Notes: generated by a model from the sequence alone, not told the origin. A DNA stretch of 64,000 bases from Pseudomonas veronii (GCF_001439695.1 NZ_JYLL01000006.1:1-64000); one strand, 5' to 3'. Positions 37,154-46,424 are shown, numbered from the stretch's first letter. A program made the numbers and translations.

Positions 37154-38104
37154 TTACTCCAGCACCTGGTTCAACTGCGCGCCGTCGATGCTCAAGGTCG
37201 CGGTATTGAGCATGCCTTCCAGGTACGCCTTGGCGATCTGTTCCTGGCGTTGCGCGCGCAGGGCCTGGGTCAGGCGCTCGCGCAGTTCGTCGAGGGTGGC
37301 GGTGCGCGCCGGTTGCTGGGCGGTGAGTTTGAGCACATGGAACCCCGCCGGGCTTTGCACCACCTCCGAGACCGCGCCGACCTTGAGCCGCGACACCGCT
37401 TCGCGCACCGCTGGCACCAGTTGCTGCAACGGCTGCAAGCCCGAGTCGCCACCGCGCTGGGCGGTGTCCGGGTCTTGCGAGTATTGCGTGGCCAGGGCGG
37501 CAAAATCCCCCGGCGCGGCCTGGGCCTTGCGGCTCAGTTCCTGGGCCTGGCGACGTACCACGTCGACACTTTGCGGGTCATTCAGCGCCAGGAAGATCTG
37601 GCTGACCCGGTACATCGGCGGCGTCATCCATTGTGCTTTGCCAGCGTCGTAGGCCTGCTGCAATTCAGCGGCGCTGGGGTAGTCGGCCGGCACCTGGCTG
37701 ACCGAGAGCATGTAGTCGCGAAACACGATCTGTTCGGTGGCGGCGCGGGTCTGTTGCTCCACCTCCGGGCGCTGGCGCCAGCCCTGGGCGTCGGCCTGTT
37801 CGAGCACGGCCTTTTGCGCCAGGCGCGAACGCAGCCAGCCCTCCAGGGCGCCACGGTTGCCGCGCAGTTGCTCACGGGATTCGGCCGGCAGGCTCGCCAG
37901 CACGCTTTTCAGTTCAGGCACGTCGATCTGCTGGTTGCCCAGGCGTGCCACCGCCGGCGCGCCACGCTCGTTGGGCGAGGACGTGACGACAGGCGCCGGT
38001 TGCTGAGCGGCGACCGGGTCGCTGCCCGGTCGCAGGCTCAACCCCACCGCCACCACCAGCAACGTCAGCGCCCCCGCGCCGACAACCACGGTTCGCTTCT
38101 TCAC
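37154..38104 (-). CDS. PpiC-type peptidyl-prolyl isomerase, membrane-anchored
   Basis: This encodes 316 residues, GTG start at 38104 overlapping the upstream stop (GTGA). One N-terminal membrane span (VVVGAGALTLLVVAVGLSL), a SurA/PrsA-like chaperone part (LKSVLASLPAESREQLRGNR), and a parvulin domain at about 170-280 (YRVSQIFLALND, GGDSGLQPLQQLVPAVREAV, VVQSPAGFHVLKL). It acts in the periplasm as a foldase. In this operon it is a good candidate for keeping the huge TpsA substrate or the TpsB barrel in a transport-ready state. Confidence 0.88.
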   Translation of the reverse strand: MKKRTVVVGAGALTLLVVAVGLSLRPGSDPVAAQQPAPVVTSSPNERGAPAVARLGNQQIDVPELKSVLASLPAESREQLRGNRGALEGWLRSRLAQKAVLEQADAQGWRQRPEVEQQTRAATEQIVFRDYMLSVSQVPADYPSAAELQQAYDAGKAQWMTPPMYRVSQIFLALNDPQSVDVVRRQAQELSRKAQAAPGDFAALATQYSQDPDTAQRGGDSGLQPLQQLVPAVREAVSRLKVGAVSEVVQSPAGFHVLKLTAQQPARTATLDELRERLTQALRAQRQEQIAKAYLEGMLNTATLSIDGAQLNQVLE

Positions 38105-38574
38105 AGCACCGGTACCTCTTCAGCCACAGGTTCAGCCGCCGCCTGGGCCTGCAACTGCGCGGCGTGCTGGCTGTACTCACGCAGGTAGACGATAAATTCC
38201 TGCAGCAGGCGGTCCCACAGTTCCAACTGGCTGCGCAGGTGCGTGGCGCCGACACCGGCCACCACCACGTCCATTTCCATCAGCAAAAATTCACCCTGCA
38301 CCGACAGCCGCGCAAAACGGCGCGAGGCGTTCCACACCTGGGCCAGGCCTTCGGGCAGGTCGCCCTGCACGCGCAGCGCGCAGCTGTAGGTGAAATCCAC
38401 GTAGCTGCCCGGCTCCGTCGCCGGGTTGCCGAAGCGCACGGCAAAGCCGATGCCCTGGCTGGCGCTGAGCAGTTGCACGATGCCGTTCTGCTCGCTCTGG
38501 TTGACCCGGTAGCCGGCCTCTTGCAGCAACTCGGTGAGGCTCTGGGCGGTGACGCTGGTGATCAATTCGTTCAT
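38101..38574 (-). CDS. YbjN-like protein
   Basis: This encodes 157 residues from the ATG at 38574 (MNELITSVTAQSLTELLQEA). The segment YRVNQSEQNGIVQLLSASQG and FARLSVQGEFLLMEMDVVVA resembles the YbjN/T3SS-chaperone-like fold. No signal peptide, so it is cytoplasmic. The C-terminus is Ala/Gln/Glu-rich. A chaperone-like role for a secreted protein of the locus is possible, but no function is proven. Confidence 0.7.
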   Translation of the reverse strand: MNELITSVTAQSLTELLQEAGYRVNQSEQNGIVQLLSASQGIGFAVRFGNPATEPGSYVDFTYSCALRVQGDLPEGLAQVWNASRRFARLSVQGEFLLMEMDVVVAGVGATHLRSQLELWDRLLQEFIVYLREYSQHAAQLQAQAAAEPVAEEVPVL

Positions 38575-38594
38575 GGTCTGCTCTTCCTTGTGGA

Positions 38595-39221
38595 TCAATG
38601 ATTGACGCCCGCCTGGGGCGCATCGAAGCGGGTCTTGTACAGATCGTCGCCAAACCCCTGGGCCAGTTCCTCGAACTTGACCCGCGCACCGCTGGCGAAG
38701 GGTTGGCGAATACTCATCACCTCGGCCACGTCGATTTTTTCGTAGGCCGCAAGCAACTGCTGAGCCACGCCGTACATCTGCTGATTCTTGGCTGAACATT
38801 GCTGCACTTGTGTGTCACGTTCGCTCAGTTGCGCCTGCAGGCGTGCGCGCTCGGTTTCTTTGCCCTTGGCCAACACCAGCAGTTCGTCATAAGCCTTCTT
38901 GAACTTGCCGATCTGCTCGTTGCTCGCCGCCGCCTGGGCTTGCGCCTGGCTGTGCAGGTTCTGTTGCTGGCCGGCGAGTTGCTCGGCCACGCCACGGGCC
39001 TTTTCCAGCTCGGCGGTCAATTGCTTGATTTGCGCCTGGGCCTGCTTGGCCTGGTTTTCCGCCGCCAGGCGCGCGGCACTGGCCTGGGCCTGCTCGCTTT
39101 GCAACGCCTGCAACTGCTGGGTGGTGCTGCGCAGTTGCGTGCGCAGGCGCTCTTCCATGCCTTCGGCCGAAGCACCGGTGGTAACCAGCAGCAACAGCAG
39201 CGCGCATATTCGCGTGTTCAT
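38595..39221 (-). CDS. Periplasmic coiled-coil protein
   Basis: This encodes 208 residues: a signal peptide (to about GASA, 19), then a long coiled coil (about 22-135) rich in Gln, Ala and Glu (LRTQLRSTTQQLQALQSEQA and similar), and a C-terminal part ending in GFGDDLYKTRFDAPQAGVNH. Related in outline to other periplasmic spacer proteins. I do not know a family function. It lies between the porin and the YbjN-like gene and may bridge envelope parts of this system. Confidence 0.8.
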   Translation of the reverse strand: MNTRICALLLLLVTTGASAEGMEERLRTQLRSTTQQLQALQSEQAQASAARLAAENQAKQAQAQIKQLTAELEKARGVAEQLAGQQQNLHSQAQAQAAASNEQIGKFKKAYDELLVLAKGKETERARLQAQLSERDTQVQQCSAKNQQMYGVAQQLLAAYEKIDVAEVMSIRQPFASGARVKFEELAQGFGDDLYKTRFDAPQAGVNH

Positions 39222-39239
39222 GGGGCATCTCCCTGCGCA

Positions 39240-40940
39240 TCAGAAGCGCGTGTTGAGTTCCAGTTGCATCACATCGACTTCGAACGGCGCGCCATACACT
39301 TCCGACGCGCTCAACCAACGCGCACTGGCGTAGATGTTCTTGTCGATGCCGTAGTTGCCGCCAATGAAGTAGCCCTTGGCGTTGGTGCCGCCGAGGTGAT
39401 ACGAGGAGTCGTTGAAACCGTCGGGCAAGGCGTCAGGCTGGATGTACTTGTAGCCGGCCAGCACGTTCCAATCGCCACGTTTGCGCATCTCCAGCGCACT
39501 GCCGAGGGTGAACTGCACCATCATGGCGTTGCCGCCACTTTCAAACTGGCCCTTGCTATTGATGTTGTTGACGATCTGGCCTTCGCTGCGCTTGAGCATT
39601 TCGCCTTTGTCGTAGGCCAGGTTGCGGATGTAGTTGCCTTGGGTGCGCAACTTGAAGTCGCTGGGCAGTTCGCTGTCCCAGACCAGGTTGAGGTCCAGCA
39701 CGTCGAACTTGGACGCCAAGCCTACGTACTGCGGGTCTGGCGTTCTGACAGGGTCAGCCGGGTTGGTGGTGTTGTTACGCAGCAGGAACACACTGTTGCC
39801 TTTTTGCATAAAGGCCACACGCGTGCCGTCGGTGTCGCAACCGGGGGCGCCGGCCCACGGCGAACAAGGGCTGGAGCGCTCACCCTGGATGTCCTGGAAC
39901 TGGTAGTAGGCCGCGGCGAGCTTAAGACTGTTGCCGCGGTTGATCTTCCAATCGGCGCCGATTTGCCCGCCGAACAGCCATTTGGTCTGACTGTCTTCCT
40001 TGTCCTTGCCGTTGCTGCTGGCGGCATCCGCGGTGTATTCGACCGGGAATGCACCGAGGGTGCCGAACAGACCCCACTCGTTGTTGAGCTTGTGGTTGAA
40101 GATCGCAGCCACGCCGTCGAAATTGAGCTCGTTGGAATACATCATGTCGGTGGCGTAAAACGGATTGGCGATTCGCCCGCCGGTCAAGGTCATGTAGTCG
40201 GTGGTTTTCCACCTCAGGTAACCCTGGTCGAGCCAGATGTCCTTCTTGCCGAAGCCACCGCCCAGGGTCTGGGTAGTGGACACCGGGTTATTGTCAGAGC
40301 CGGTGCCCAGGCGAATGCCGGCGGTCCATTCCGGCGAAATCACCGCTTTCATGCCCAGGCGCGCACGCAGGCGGAACAGGCTTTCGCGGTCTTCACGGGT
40401 GTTGAGGAGCGGCGGCAACTTGGTGTTGGAGTTGCGGTTGACGTCGTAAGGCCCGTTCTCATTGAGCTTGGCGTAATCGAGGATTTCATTGCTGTTGTTA
40501 CCCGAGAAATAGCGCGACTCGTCACGCAGACGGATATCGCCATCAAAGCTGATGCGCGAGACCCAATCCGGGAAGGTATTGGGCTGGGCCCAGTTTTCCT
40601 GCTTGGCGGTGGCCATGACTTCGGCCTTGACCTGATCGCGGATCTGGTCGCGCACCGCTTGCGGCACGTACTGCACGCGCACGTCGCCAGGCGCCGCCGT
40701 CGGGCCGCTGGCGACCACCGGCGCGGCATTGGCCTGGCGTGCCTGCTGGGCCTCTTTTTCTGCCTGGGCGATCAGCCCATTGGCGGTGTCCTGGGTGAGC
40801 ACGCCTTGCTGTACCAGCAGGCGGATCAGGTTGATCGTGACGTTTTCCGAAGGGGCGACCGGGGCGGCCGTCGCCTGGCCGACCAGGGTCGCGATGACCA
40901 TGCCGACCGCCAGGGTCAGGCGATTCACGGGGGAAATCAT
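39240..40940 (-). CDS. Putative porin with N-terminal coiled-coil
   Basis: This encodes 566 residues: a signal peptide (to about QATA, 25), an N-terminal helical part (LIRLLVQQGVLTQDTANGLI, typical of porins with a peptidoglycan-facing helix), and a beta barrel (from about 110, with RLRARLGMKAVISPEWTAGI, TDYMTLTGGRIANPFYATDM) ending in VMQLELNTRF with the C-terminal Phe. It resembles the putative porin family 5. It is embedded in the two-partner locus and may be the outer membrane partner of the TonB-ExbBD motor. No plug domain or TonB box was recognised, so that is speculative. Confidence 0.85.
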   Translation of the reverse strand: MISPVNRLTLAVGMVIATLVGQATAAPVAPSENVTINLIRLLVQQGVLTQDTANGLIAQAEKEAQQARQANAAPVVASGPTAAPGDVRVQYVPQAVRDQIRDQVKAEVMATAKQENWAQPNTFPDWVSRISFDGDIRLRDESRYFSGNNSNEILDYAKLNENGPYDVNRNSNTKLPPLLNTREDRESLFRLRARLGMKAVISPEWTAGIRLGTGSDNNPVSTTQTLGGGFGKKDIWLDQGYLRWKTTDYMTLTGGRIANPFYATDMMYSNELNFDGVAAIFNHKLNNEWGLFGTLGAFPVEYTADAASSNGKDKEDSQTKWLFGGQIGADWKINRGNSLKLAAAYYQFQDIQGERSSPCSPWAGAPGCDTDGTRVAFMQKGNSVFLLRNNTTNPADPVRTPDPQYVGLASKFDVLDLNLVWDSELPSDFKLRTQGNYIRNLAYDKGEMLKRSEGQIVNNINSKGQFESGGNAMMVQFTLGSALEMRKRGDWNVLAGYKYIQPDALPDGFNDSSYHLGGTNAKGYFIGGNYGIDKNIYASARWLSASEVYGAPFEVDVMQLELNTRF

Positions 40941-40982
40941 TCGTAAGCAACTCCTGTAAAAAACTGCAAAAAATGGGTTCGA

Positions 40983-41687
40983 TCAATCCGGACGCCGACC
41001 CTTGAGGGACAGGCGCACCGGCATGCTCACCGAGGCTGGAACGCGTTGCGCGGCATGCGGTACACGCAACGCCGCCAGCACCTGGGCGTCGGTCTCGCGG
41101 TCGCCGCTGGACTTGGCCAGCTCCACACGCGTGACCTGGCCCTCGGCGCTCAACCACACATCCGCCTGTACCGCGTAGGCCTTTTTGCGTAACTCCGGGT
41201 CTTCCCTCAGCAGGCGTTGAAACACCCCCGCCAGGTATTGCTTGTACGTGCCGGTACCCAGGCCACCACCGCCGGAACCGGCCATGCCGCCGCCCTTGCC
41301 CGCGCCGATGTTGAAGCCGTCGTTACCGGACTGCGCATCGCCATCGATCTGCATCGGGTTGGCCAAGTCGTCGGCCGGCGAAGGCGGTGCTTCTTCCGCC
41401 GGCTTCACCTCTTCGGGCTCCGGCGTGGGCACCGGTTCGGGTACTTTTTCTTCCACCTGGGGCTCGGGTTCCTTGGGTTTTTCCGGCGGCGGTGGCGGCG
41501 GTGGCGGCAACGGGATAATGGTCGGCACCTTGGGTGCTTCGCGGCGTACCCCACTCATGTCATTGGCCCATTGCCAGAGAAACCAGGCGGCCACGGCGCC
41601 CAGCAGCAGGCCGGCGCCCCACTTCAGCGGGCGCAGCGGCGGCTTGTTCTTCACGGGCAACGGCGGCATCGGGATCTGTGCGGTCAT
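40983..41687 (-). CDS. TonB-family energy transducer
   Basis: This encodes 234 residues. One membrane span (WGAGLLLGAVAAWFLWQWAN), a Pro-rich linker (IPLPPPPPPPPEKPKEPEP), a Gly-rich stretch (GAGKGGGMAGSGGGGLGTGT), and a TonB/TolA-like C-terminal region (YKQYLAGVFQRLLREDPELR). It is only four bases from exbD and clearly part of a motor set. It presumably carries energy from ExbB-ExbD to an outer membrane partner encoded nearby. Confidence 0.88.
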   Translation of the reverse strand: MTAQIPMPPLPVKNKPPLRPLKWGAGLLLGAVAAWFLWQWANDMSGVRREAPKVPTIIPLPPPPPPPPEKPKEPEPQVEEKVPEPVPTPEPEEVKPAEEAPPSPADDLANPMQIDGDAQSGNDGFNIGAGKGGGMAGSGGGGLGTGTYKQYLAGVFQRLLREDPELRKKAYAVQADVWLSAEGQVTRVELAKSSGDRETDAQVLAALRVPHAAQRVPASVSMPVRLSLKGRRPD

Positions 41688-41690
41688 GAC

Positions 41691-42116
41691 TCAGCCCTGG
41701 CTCGGTTTGCCGGTGACCAGCCCGACCTGGGACAGCTCCAACCGCCGCAGCAGGTCGAGCACCTCGATCACCTTCTGGTACTGCACCGTGGCGTCGCCGC
41801 GCACGATCACCGGGAAATCCGGGTTCAGCGCTTTCTCGATGCGCAGGCGCTCCTCCAGCTCGCCGAGGGTGACCGGGTAGGCATCGAGGAACACCTGGCC
41901 GCCGTCGTTGACGGAGATGGCCTTGGTCTTGGCCTCCGACAGCGATACCGAGGCGCTGGCCTTGGGCAGATGAATCTGGATGCCCGAGACCTGGGCGGTG
42001 GCGGTGAGGATGAACATCACCAGCACCACCATCAGCACGTCCACCAGGGGCGTGATGTTGATGCTGTCGACGGCGGCATCGTCGTCATCGTCGTGGGAGG
42101 CATTTACGGAAGCCAT
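41691..42116 (-). CDS. exbD: ExbD-family motor protein
   Basis: This encodes 141 residues: a single span near the N-terminus (INITPLVDVLMVVLVMFILT) with the functional Asp in LVDVLMVVL, and a periplasmic domain (HLPKASASVSLSEAKTKAIS, VIVRGDATVQYQKVIEVLDL). With ExbB it forms the proton-driven stator complex. The N-terminal acidic run (SHDDDDDAAV) is unusual. Confidence 0.93.
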   Translation of the reverse strand: MASVNASHDDDDDAAVDSINITPLVDVLMVVLVMFILTATAQVSGIQIHLPKASASVSLSEAKTKAISVNDGGQVFLDAYPVTLGELEERLRIEKALNPDFPVIVRGDATVQYQKVIEVLDLLRRLELSQVGLVTGKPSQG

Positions 42117-42127
42117 GGCGATTCTCC

Positions 42128-43927
42128 TCAGGCCGAAACCGGCGCGTGGTGCGGCACGCGGTGCGCCGTTTCACTGAACTGGCTCTCGCCGTGCATCTCC
42201 GCCAGGCGTGTGATGAACTCGTCGACGAACACGCGCATGTCGGCGCTGACTTCCTTGTTGCGCGTGATCAGGCGGTTGTAGCCGAACAGCGCGGGGATCG
42301 CGACGAACAGGCCCATGGCCGTGGCCAGCAAGGCCGCCGCCATGCCCGGGGCGATCGCATTGATGTTCACGTCGCCGGCCATGGCCGTGCCGAGGAACAC
42401 CACCATGATGCCCAGCACCGTACCCAGCAGGCCGATGTACGGGCCGCCGGCGATGGCGTTGGACAGCGTCGACAGTTTGGAACTGAGCGCCTGGTTTTCG
42501 CGGGTACGCACGCCGTCCATGGAGCAACGGATGGCTTCGATGGTGGCCGCCGACACCGACGAGGTGTCGGCGCCCTGGGCGCGGCGGGTGCGGATCTCCT
42601 TGACCGCCACGCAGTACAGGCGCCACAGCGAAGAGTGGGTCAGGCGTTCGGCGAGTACGTTGTCGTCGTAGAACATTTCCAGGCGGGTGCCGATCTGCGC
42701 GAACTGCTCGCGAAACGCCTCGTTGGCACTGCTCACACGGCTGACCATACGGTTCTTGCGAATCATGATGACCCACGACTGGAACATCATCGCCACCAGC
42801 ACCAGGATGATCACCCAGGCATCCATCGGCACCGCGTTGAGCAGAAAGCCCAGGCTGCCGAAACCGTAGCCCGACTGTTCTTCATCCACGCCGTAAGCGA
42901 CCAGTTTCGACTCGGCGCCCTGGGCACTCGCATCGGCCAGCAACACGGTCGCCGGGCGGGCCACCTTGGACAGGCGCAGCTCATCCATCGCCCCGGCAAA
43001 CGGCAAGTGCGGGCCGGCTGCTTCCGGCAGATCGGCGCCGATCGCCAGTTGTGTATTGAACGCCGGCATCGCCACCGCCAGGCTCGCGGTTTCGCGGCCG
43101 TTGACATACAGCGTGACTTTTTCACCCTCGGCGGTGAACGCCAGGTGCTGCCATTGACCGGGGTTCAGCGGCTGGGTCGAGACGGCGCGCTGGCCGTCGA
43201 TTTCCACGAACGGCATGCCTTGGTTCAACCCGAGCAACAGGCTATGCGGAGCCTCACGCCGGGCGAGGACGATCTGTTCGCCGCTGGCCTGGTCCAGGCG
43301 CAGCCAGGCGCTGAACGTGAAGGCACCACCGGCGGCATGTTGCAGCGACGGGCTGGCCGGCAACAGCAAGGGCTGGCCACTGAACTGCAAGGCCCGCCCG
43401 ACCACACCGTCGATGCTGCTGCCGGTGGCATTCAGCGCGGTGTTGGCGTAGGCGGTGGTGTCCCGTGGCGGTGTGCCGCTGGCCCCGTCAAAGTGATACA
43501 GCGCGGTGTAATTCGGGTCGAAGGTCAGCTGGCCGTTGGCGGTGGCCGGGGCCTTCTGGTTGCCGTAGTACATCCACAGGTCCTGGCGCTGAGCGCCTTC
43601 GACCTTGGGCACATCGACCCAGATCAGCGCCATGCCCATCAGCGGGTCGAAGCTTTCGATCTGGTGGTTGAACACGGTCTTGTCATCGGCACCGACAAAG
43701 CGCAGGTCGCTGCCATCATCCTTGACCCCGTCAAAGGTGAAGTTGCCGGTGTGCAGGCGCACCAGCAGCGCGGTGCGGCCCAGGGCCTGGTTGATCGCGG
43801 CGCCTTGGGCGGTGGTGTCCACGCTGATCTGTTTGCGATAGTGCCAATCGTCCTGCCACCAGGCATGGGCGGTGGCCGGGAGCGCGAAGCCCAGGCAGAT
43901 CAACAGGCTCAGGAATAGGCGTTGCAT
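42128..43927 (-). CDS. exbB: ExbB/MotA-type proton channel with DUF2341 and LamG-like ectodomain
   Basis: This encodes 599 residues, about twice the size of a usual ExbB. A signal peptide (to about TAHA, 22) is followed by a DUF2341-like part (WWQDDWHYRKQISVDTTAQG, LWMYYGN, about 25-140), a LamG/concanavalin-like domain (LYHFDGASGTPPRDTTAYAN, FTFSAWLRLDQAS, about 145-325), then membrane spans and the MotA/TolQ/ExbB part (GGPYIGLLGTVLGIMVVFLG, MAAALLATAMGLFVAIPALF, about 365-580). The extra part is periplasmic and could sense or bind sugar or wall. The same architecture exists at PA0693 as I recall. Confidence 0.9.
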   Translation of the reverse strand: MQRLFLSLLICLGFALPATAHAWWQDDWHYRKQISVDTTAQGAAINQALGRTALLVRLHTGNFTFDGVKDDGSDLRFVGADDKTVFNHQIESFDPLMGMALIWVDVPKVEGAQRQDLWMYYGNQKAPATANGQLTFDPNYTALYHFDGASGTPPRDTTAYANTALNATGSSIDGVVGRALQFSGQPLLLPASPSLQHAAGGAFTFSAWLRLDQASGEQIVLARREAPHSLLLGLNQGMPFVEIDGQRAVSTQPLNPGQWQHLAFTAEGEKVTLYVNGRETASLAVAMPAFNTQLAIGADLPEAAGPHLPFAGAMDELRLSKVARPATVLLADASAQGAESKLVAYGVDEEQSGYGFGSLGFLLNAVPMDAWVIILVLVAMMFQSWVIMIRKNRMVSRVSSANEAFREQFAQIGTRLEMFYDDNVLAERLTHSSLWRLYCVAVKEIRTRRAQGADTSSVSAATIEAIRCSMDGVRTRENQALSSKLSTLSNAIAGGPYIGLLGTVLGIMVVFLGTAMAGDVNINAIAPGMAAALLATAMGLFVAIPALFGYNRLITRNKEVSADMRVFVDEFITRLAEMHGESQFSETAHRVPHHAPVSA

Positions 43928-43951
43928 GGGAAGAATCTCCGGGAAAAAGGG

Positions 43952-45538
43952 TCAGAAGGTCGCCTGCACACTGAAGTGCAGTCGCGAGTCCTGTTTCTGG
44001 GTGTTTGGTCCGTCGAGCAGCGGGTAGCCCCAATCCAGGCTGCCGGACAACCATTTGCTCAAACTGGCGCGGGTGCCAAGGCCGACACTGGCCAGGCTGT
44101 ATTCGTCTTCCTGCTCGGGCAGCGGGTCGTGCAGACGCAGGCGCGCGCCTTCGGCGAACGCGTAGAAGCGCCACTCCTGCACATAACTGCCGAGGAACTT
44201 GGCCAAAGACGGTGTGCGCAGCTCCTGGGAGAGCAGCAACCCCTCATCCCCCGTGCGCTCCGCCGCCAGGTAACCGCGCACCGAGGTGGCGCCGCCAGCG
44301 GAATACTGCTCGTTGGACACCAGCGGTCCCGAGGCCAACTGGAAGCCGGCCTTGGACGCCGACTGCCAGTCGTTGGCGAAGGTGTAGGTGTAATTGGCAT
44401 CGCCCTTGAGCACGGCGAAACTCGGGCTGGAGTCCCAGCGCTTGGCACGGAATTCTTCGGCGTCGCTGCCATAGCCAAAGAATGCGCGGGTGCCGACGAC
44501 CAGGTTCAAGCCCAGGCCCAGCTGGGATTTTTCGCTGTAGCGGTAGCCGTTGTAGCCAAAGGTGAACGGGGCATACTTGAGCGGCACCTGGTCGCTGCTG
44601 GCGCCGAATTTCAGCTGTTCGTCGAAGTCCTTGAAGTCGATGCCGAAGGAGAACGAGTTGGCCCAGTTCCCGTCCAGCGGCAGGTTGTAGATCGCCGACA
44701 CCCCGTAGGAATGGCCCTTGCCCAACACGTTGCTGCCGCCGATAGTGGCGATGTTGCTGTCGGACTGATAACCGGAAAACTGCACGGTCCAGCGCTCATC
44801 CAGCGGCGCGCTGTAGGAACCCGACCAGACCTTGGCATTCGAGCTGTCCTGGGGCGCGGTGAAATACGTCAGCGAGATGCTGTGGCCCAGTTGCCAGAGG
44901 TTGTCGTAGCCCAGGGTCGCGACCGAGCGCAGCTTCTCGGTGTCGGCGCTGTAGTCGTTGTTCAGGCCGATACTGGCGTGCCATGGGTTCTGGTCCTCCA
45001 CCTGCAAGTCGACGTCCATCGTGCCGGGGCGCTGCCCCTCGCGCACCAGCGGCGTGACCTGGCGCCCGGCACTGCGGTTGAGCCCGGCCAGCTGGGTTTG
45101 CACGCTGGCGAAATCCGGCACGGCGCCTTCCTTGAGCGCCGGTACTTCCTCGCGGATTTCCACCGGCGAGTAATGCTTGGCCCCCACCACCCGCACGCGG
45201 CCGACCTTGGTTTCGCTGACTTGCAGGTAGACGATGCCGTCATCGACCTTCTGCTCCGGCAGCTCCACAAACACCGACTGGTAGCCACGCGCCTGGTAGA
45301 TCTTCTGCAGCGCGTCGCGGGCGCCTTCGATATCGTTCAGGGTCTTTTGCGGGCCGAGAAACGGGTACACCGCCTCTTCGATCGTTGCCGCATCGAGCAC
45401 GGTATTGCCGCGCACGAAGTACTCGTTGACGTCCACCCGGCGCGCCGGGGCATCGCCCTCTTCGGCCAGCGCCGGCTGCACCAAGGTGCCCAGCGCCAGG
45501 CAACACAGCGCCAGCGTTGACTTGAACAGATGCTCCAC
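43952..45538 (-). CDS. pdtB: Two-partner secretion transporter TpsB (PdtB-like)
   Basis: This encodes 528 residues from the GTG at 45538 (preceded by AGGGGG). Signal peptide to about PALA, POTRA domains (VDVNEYFVRGNTVLDAATIE, VGRVRVVGAKHYSPVEIREE) and a 16-strand barrel with the conserved TpsB motif SVRGYLAAERTGDEGLLLSQEL-type segment near the C-terminal half, ending LHFSVQATF. It exports the TpsA protein encoded by the large gene upstream on the same strand. Between them lies a DUF772-like gene, an unusual insertion for a TpsA-TpsB pair. By context it corresponds to PdtB of P. aeruginosa (recall only). Confidence 0.9.
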   Translation of the reverse strand: MEHLFKSTLALCCLALGTLVQPALAEEGDAPARRVDVNEYFVRGNTVLDAATIEEAVYPFLGPQKTLNDIEGARDALQKIYQARGYQSVFVELPEQKVDDGIVYLQVSETKVGRVRVVGAKHYSPVEIREEVPALKEGAVPDFASVQTQLAGLNRSAGRQVTPLVREGQRPGTMDVDLQVEDQNPWHASIGLNNDYSADTEKLRSVATLGYDNLWQLGHSISLTYFTAPQDSSNAKVWSGSYSAPLDERWTVQFSGYQSDSNIATIGGSNVLGKGHSYGVSAIYNLPLDGNWANSFSFGIDFKDFDEQLKFGASSDQVPLKYAPFTFGYNGYRYSEKSQLGLGLNLVVGTRAFFGYGSDAEEFRAKRWDSSPSFAVLKGDANYTYTFANDWQSASKAGFQLASGPLVSNEQYSAGGATSVRGYLAAERTGDEGLLLSQELRTPSLAKFLGSYVQEWRFYAFAEGARLRLHDPLPEQEDEYSLASVGLGTRASLSKWLSGSLDWGYPLLDGPNTQKQDSRLHFSVQATF

Positions 45539-45597
45539 ACAGCCCCCTAAATATCTAAAATGTTGCGCCCTCGCCGATTGCACGGCGTTTGGCCTGC

Positions 45598-46200
45598 TCA
45601 ATTGCGGGTTGTCGAAAGTTGGCTGTGCCGTGCCAGCCAGGTGTGCAACAAGGCGAAGTTCAACGAGAACTCCGGCATGTGCAGCAAGGCGCCACAAAAC
45701 ACTTCACCGATGACGGTCTGGATCAATTGCACCGCCCGCGGGTTGCTCAACAGGGTGGCGATATCGCGCTGCAGCACCTGGATGCCCCACACCTTCTGGT
45801 GCAGGTCGAGGCCGACGAACCAACGGAACAGCAGGTTGTAATTGAGCTGTTCGTGCAATTGCTGTTCGCTGGGCACGGAGTACAGCAATTGCAGCAGCAG
45901 GATCTGCAACACGGTGCGCGGCGCGATCTGCATCCCGGGTGCGGGCTGCAGCAGGTCGTGGTGCCGGTCGAACACCGCATCGATCTGCGGGCGCAACAAC
46001 ACCAGCGAATGGCCGGCGGGGATGTAGCTGGAGACTTCCTTCAAAGCGCCCTGCCAATCGTCCTGCGAAACGATCCACACCCAGGGCGCGCCGTAGCGGT
46101 ACACCGAAACCGGCTTCTTGCGCGCGGCTTCGACGATCTTCGACAGGCGCTGATCGAGCTCCTGCATGCCGACTTTCGAGTAACGTTCCATAGTTCCCAT
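45598..46200 (-). CDS. Phd-like N-terminal domain fused to DUF772 transposase-like domain
   Basis: This encodes 200 residues from the ATG at 46200 (GGAG eight bases before). Residues 1-60 (MERYSKVGMQELDQRLSKIV, then YRYGAPWVWIVSQDDW) resemble a Phd/YefM antitoxin DNA-binding domain. Residues about 70-180 (PRTVLQILLLQLLYSVPSEQ, LNYNLLFRWFVGLDL) match the DUF772 N-terminal domain of IS5-type transposases. No catalytic DDE part and no inverted repeats are present, so it is not a mobile element. A domesticated DNA-binding regulator of the locus is the likely reading. The equivalent place in P. aeruginosa (PA0691) holds a similar protein, as I recall. Confidence 0.7.
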   Translation of the reverse strand: MGTMERYSKVGMQELDQRLSKIVEAARKKPVSVYRYGAPWVWIVSQDDWQGALKEVSSYIPAGHSLVLLRPQIDAVFDRHHDLLQPAPGMQIAPRTVLQILLLQLLYSVPSEQQLHEQLNYNLLFRWFVGLDLHQKVWGIQVLQRDIATLLSNPRAVQLIQTVIGEVFCGALLHMPEFSLNFALLHTWLARHSQLSTTRN

Positions 46201-46424
46201 GTGCCCCACTCCTGGCGTCCTGCTGACGGCTGGGGAGACGACTTGTGGCCGCCTCCAGCGCGTTACATAGGCAAGACGGGCGTGGCCGGGCACTACCGAA
46301 CTTTTGTCACGAAAGCTTCATTTTGGATTGAGTGGGGGGCATTTTTTGGGGAGGGGGGTGATCGGCTACATGTCCGGTTCTTTGGGTTCTGATCCATGGA
46401 GATATCTGATCTATGGAGATCAAA

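Noticed and set aside
45598..46200. Active IS5-family insertion sequence
   Set aside because: Only the N-terminal DUF772-like part is present, no DDE residues, and no terminal inverted repeats are seen around it.
46300..46325. Pho-box-like TTTGTCAC/GCTTCAT before the DUF772-like gene
   Set aside because: It is on the wrong strand for that gene and the second half fits poorly.
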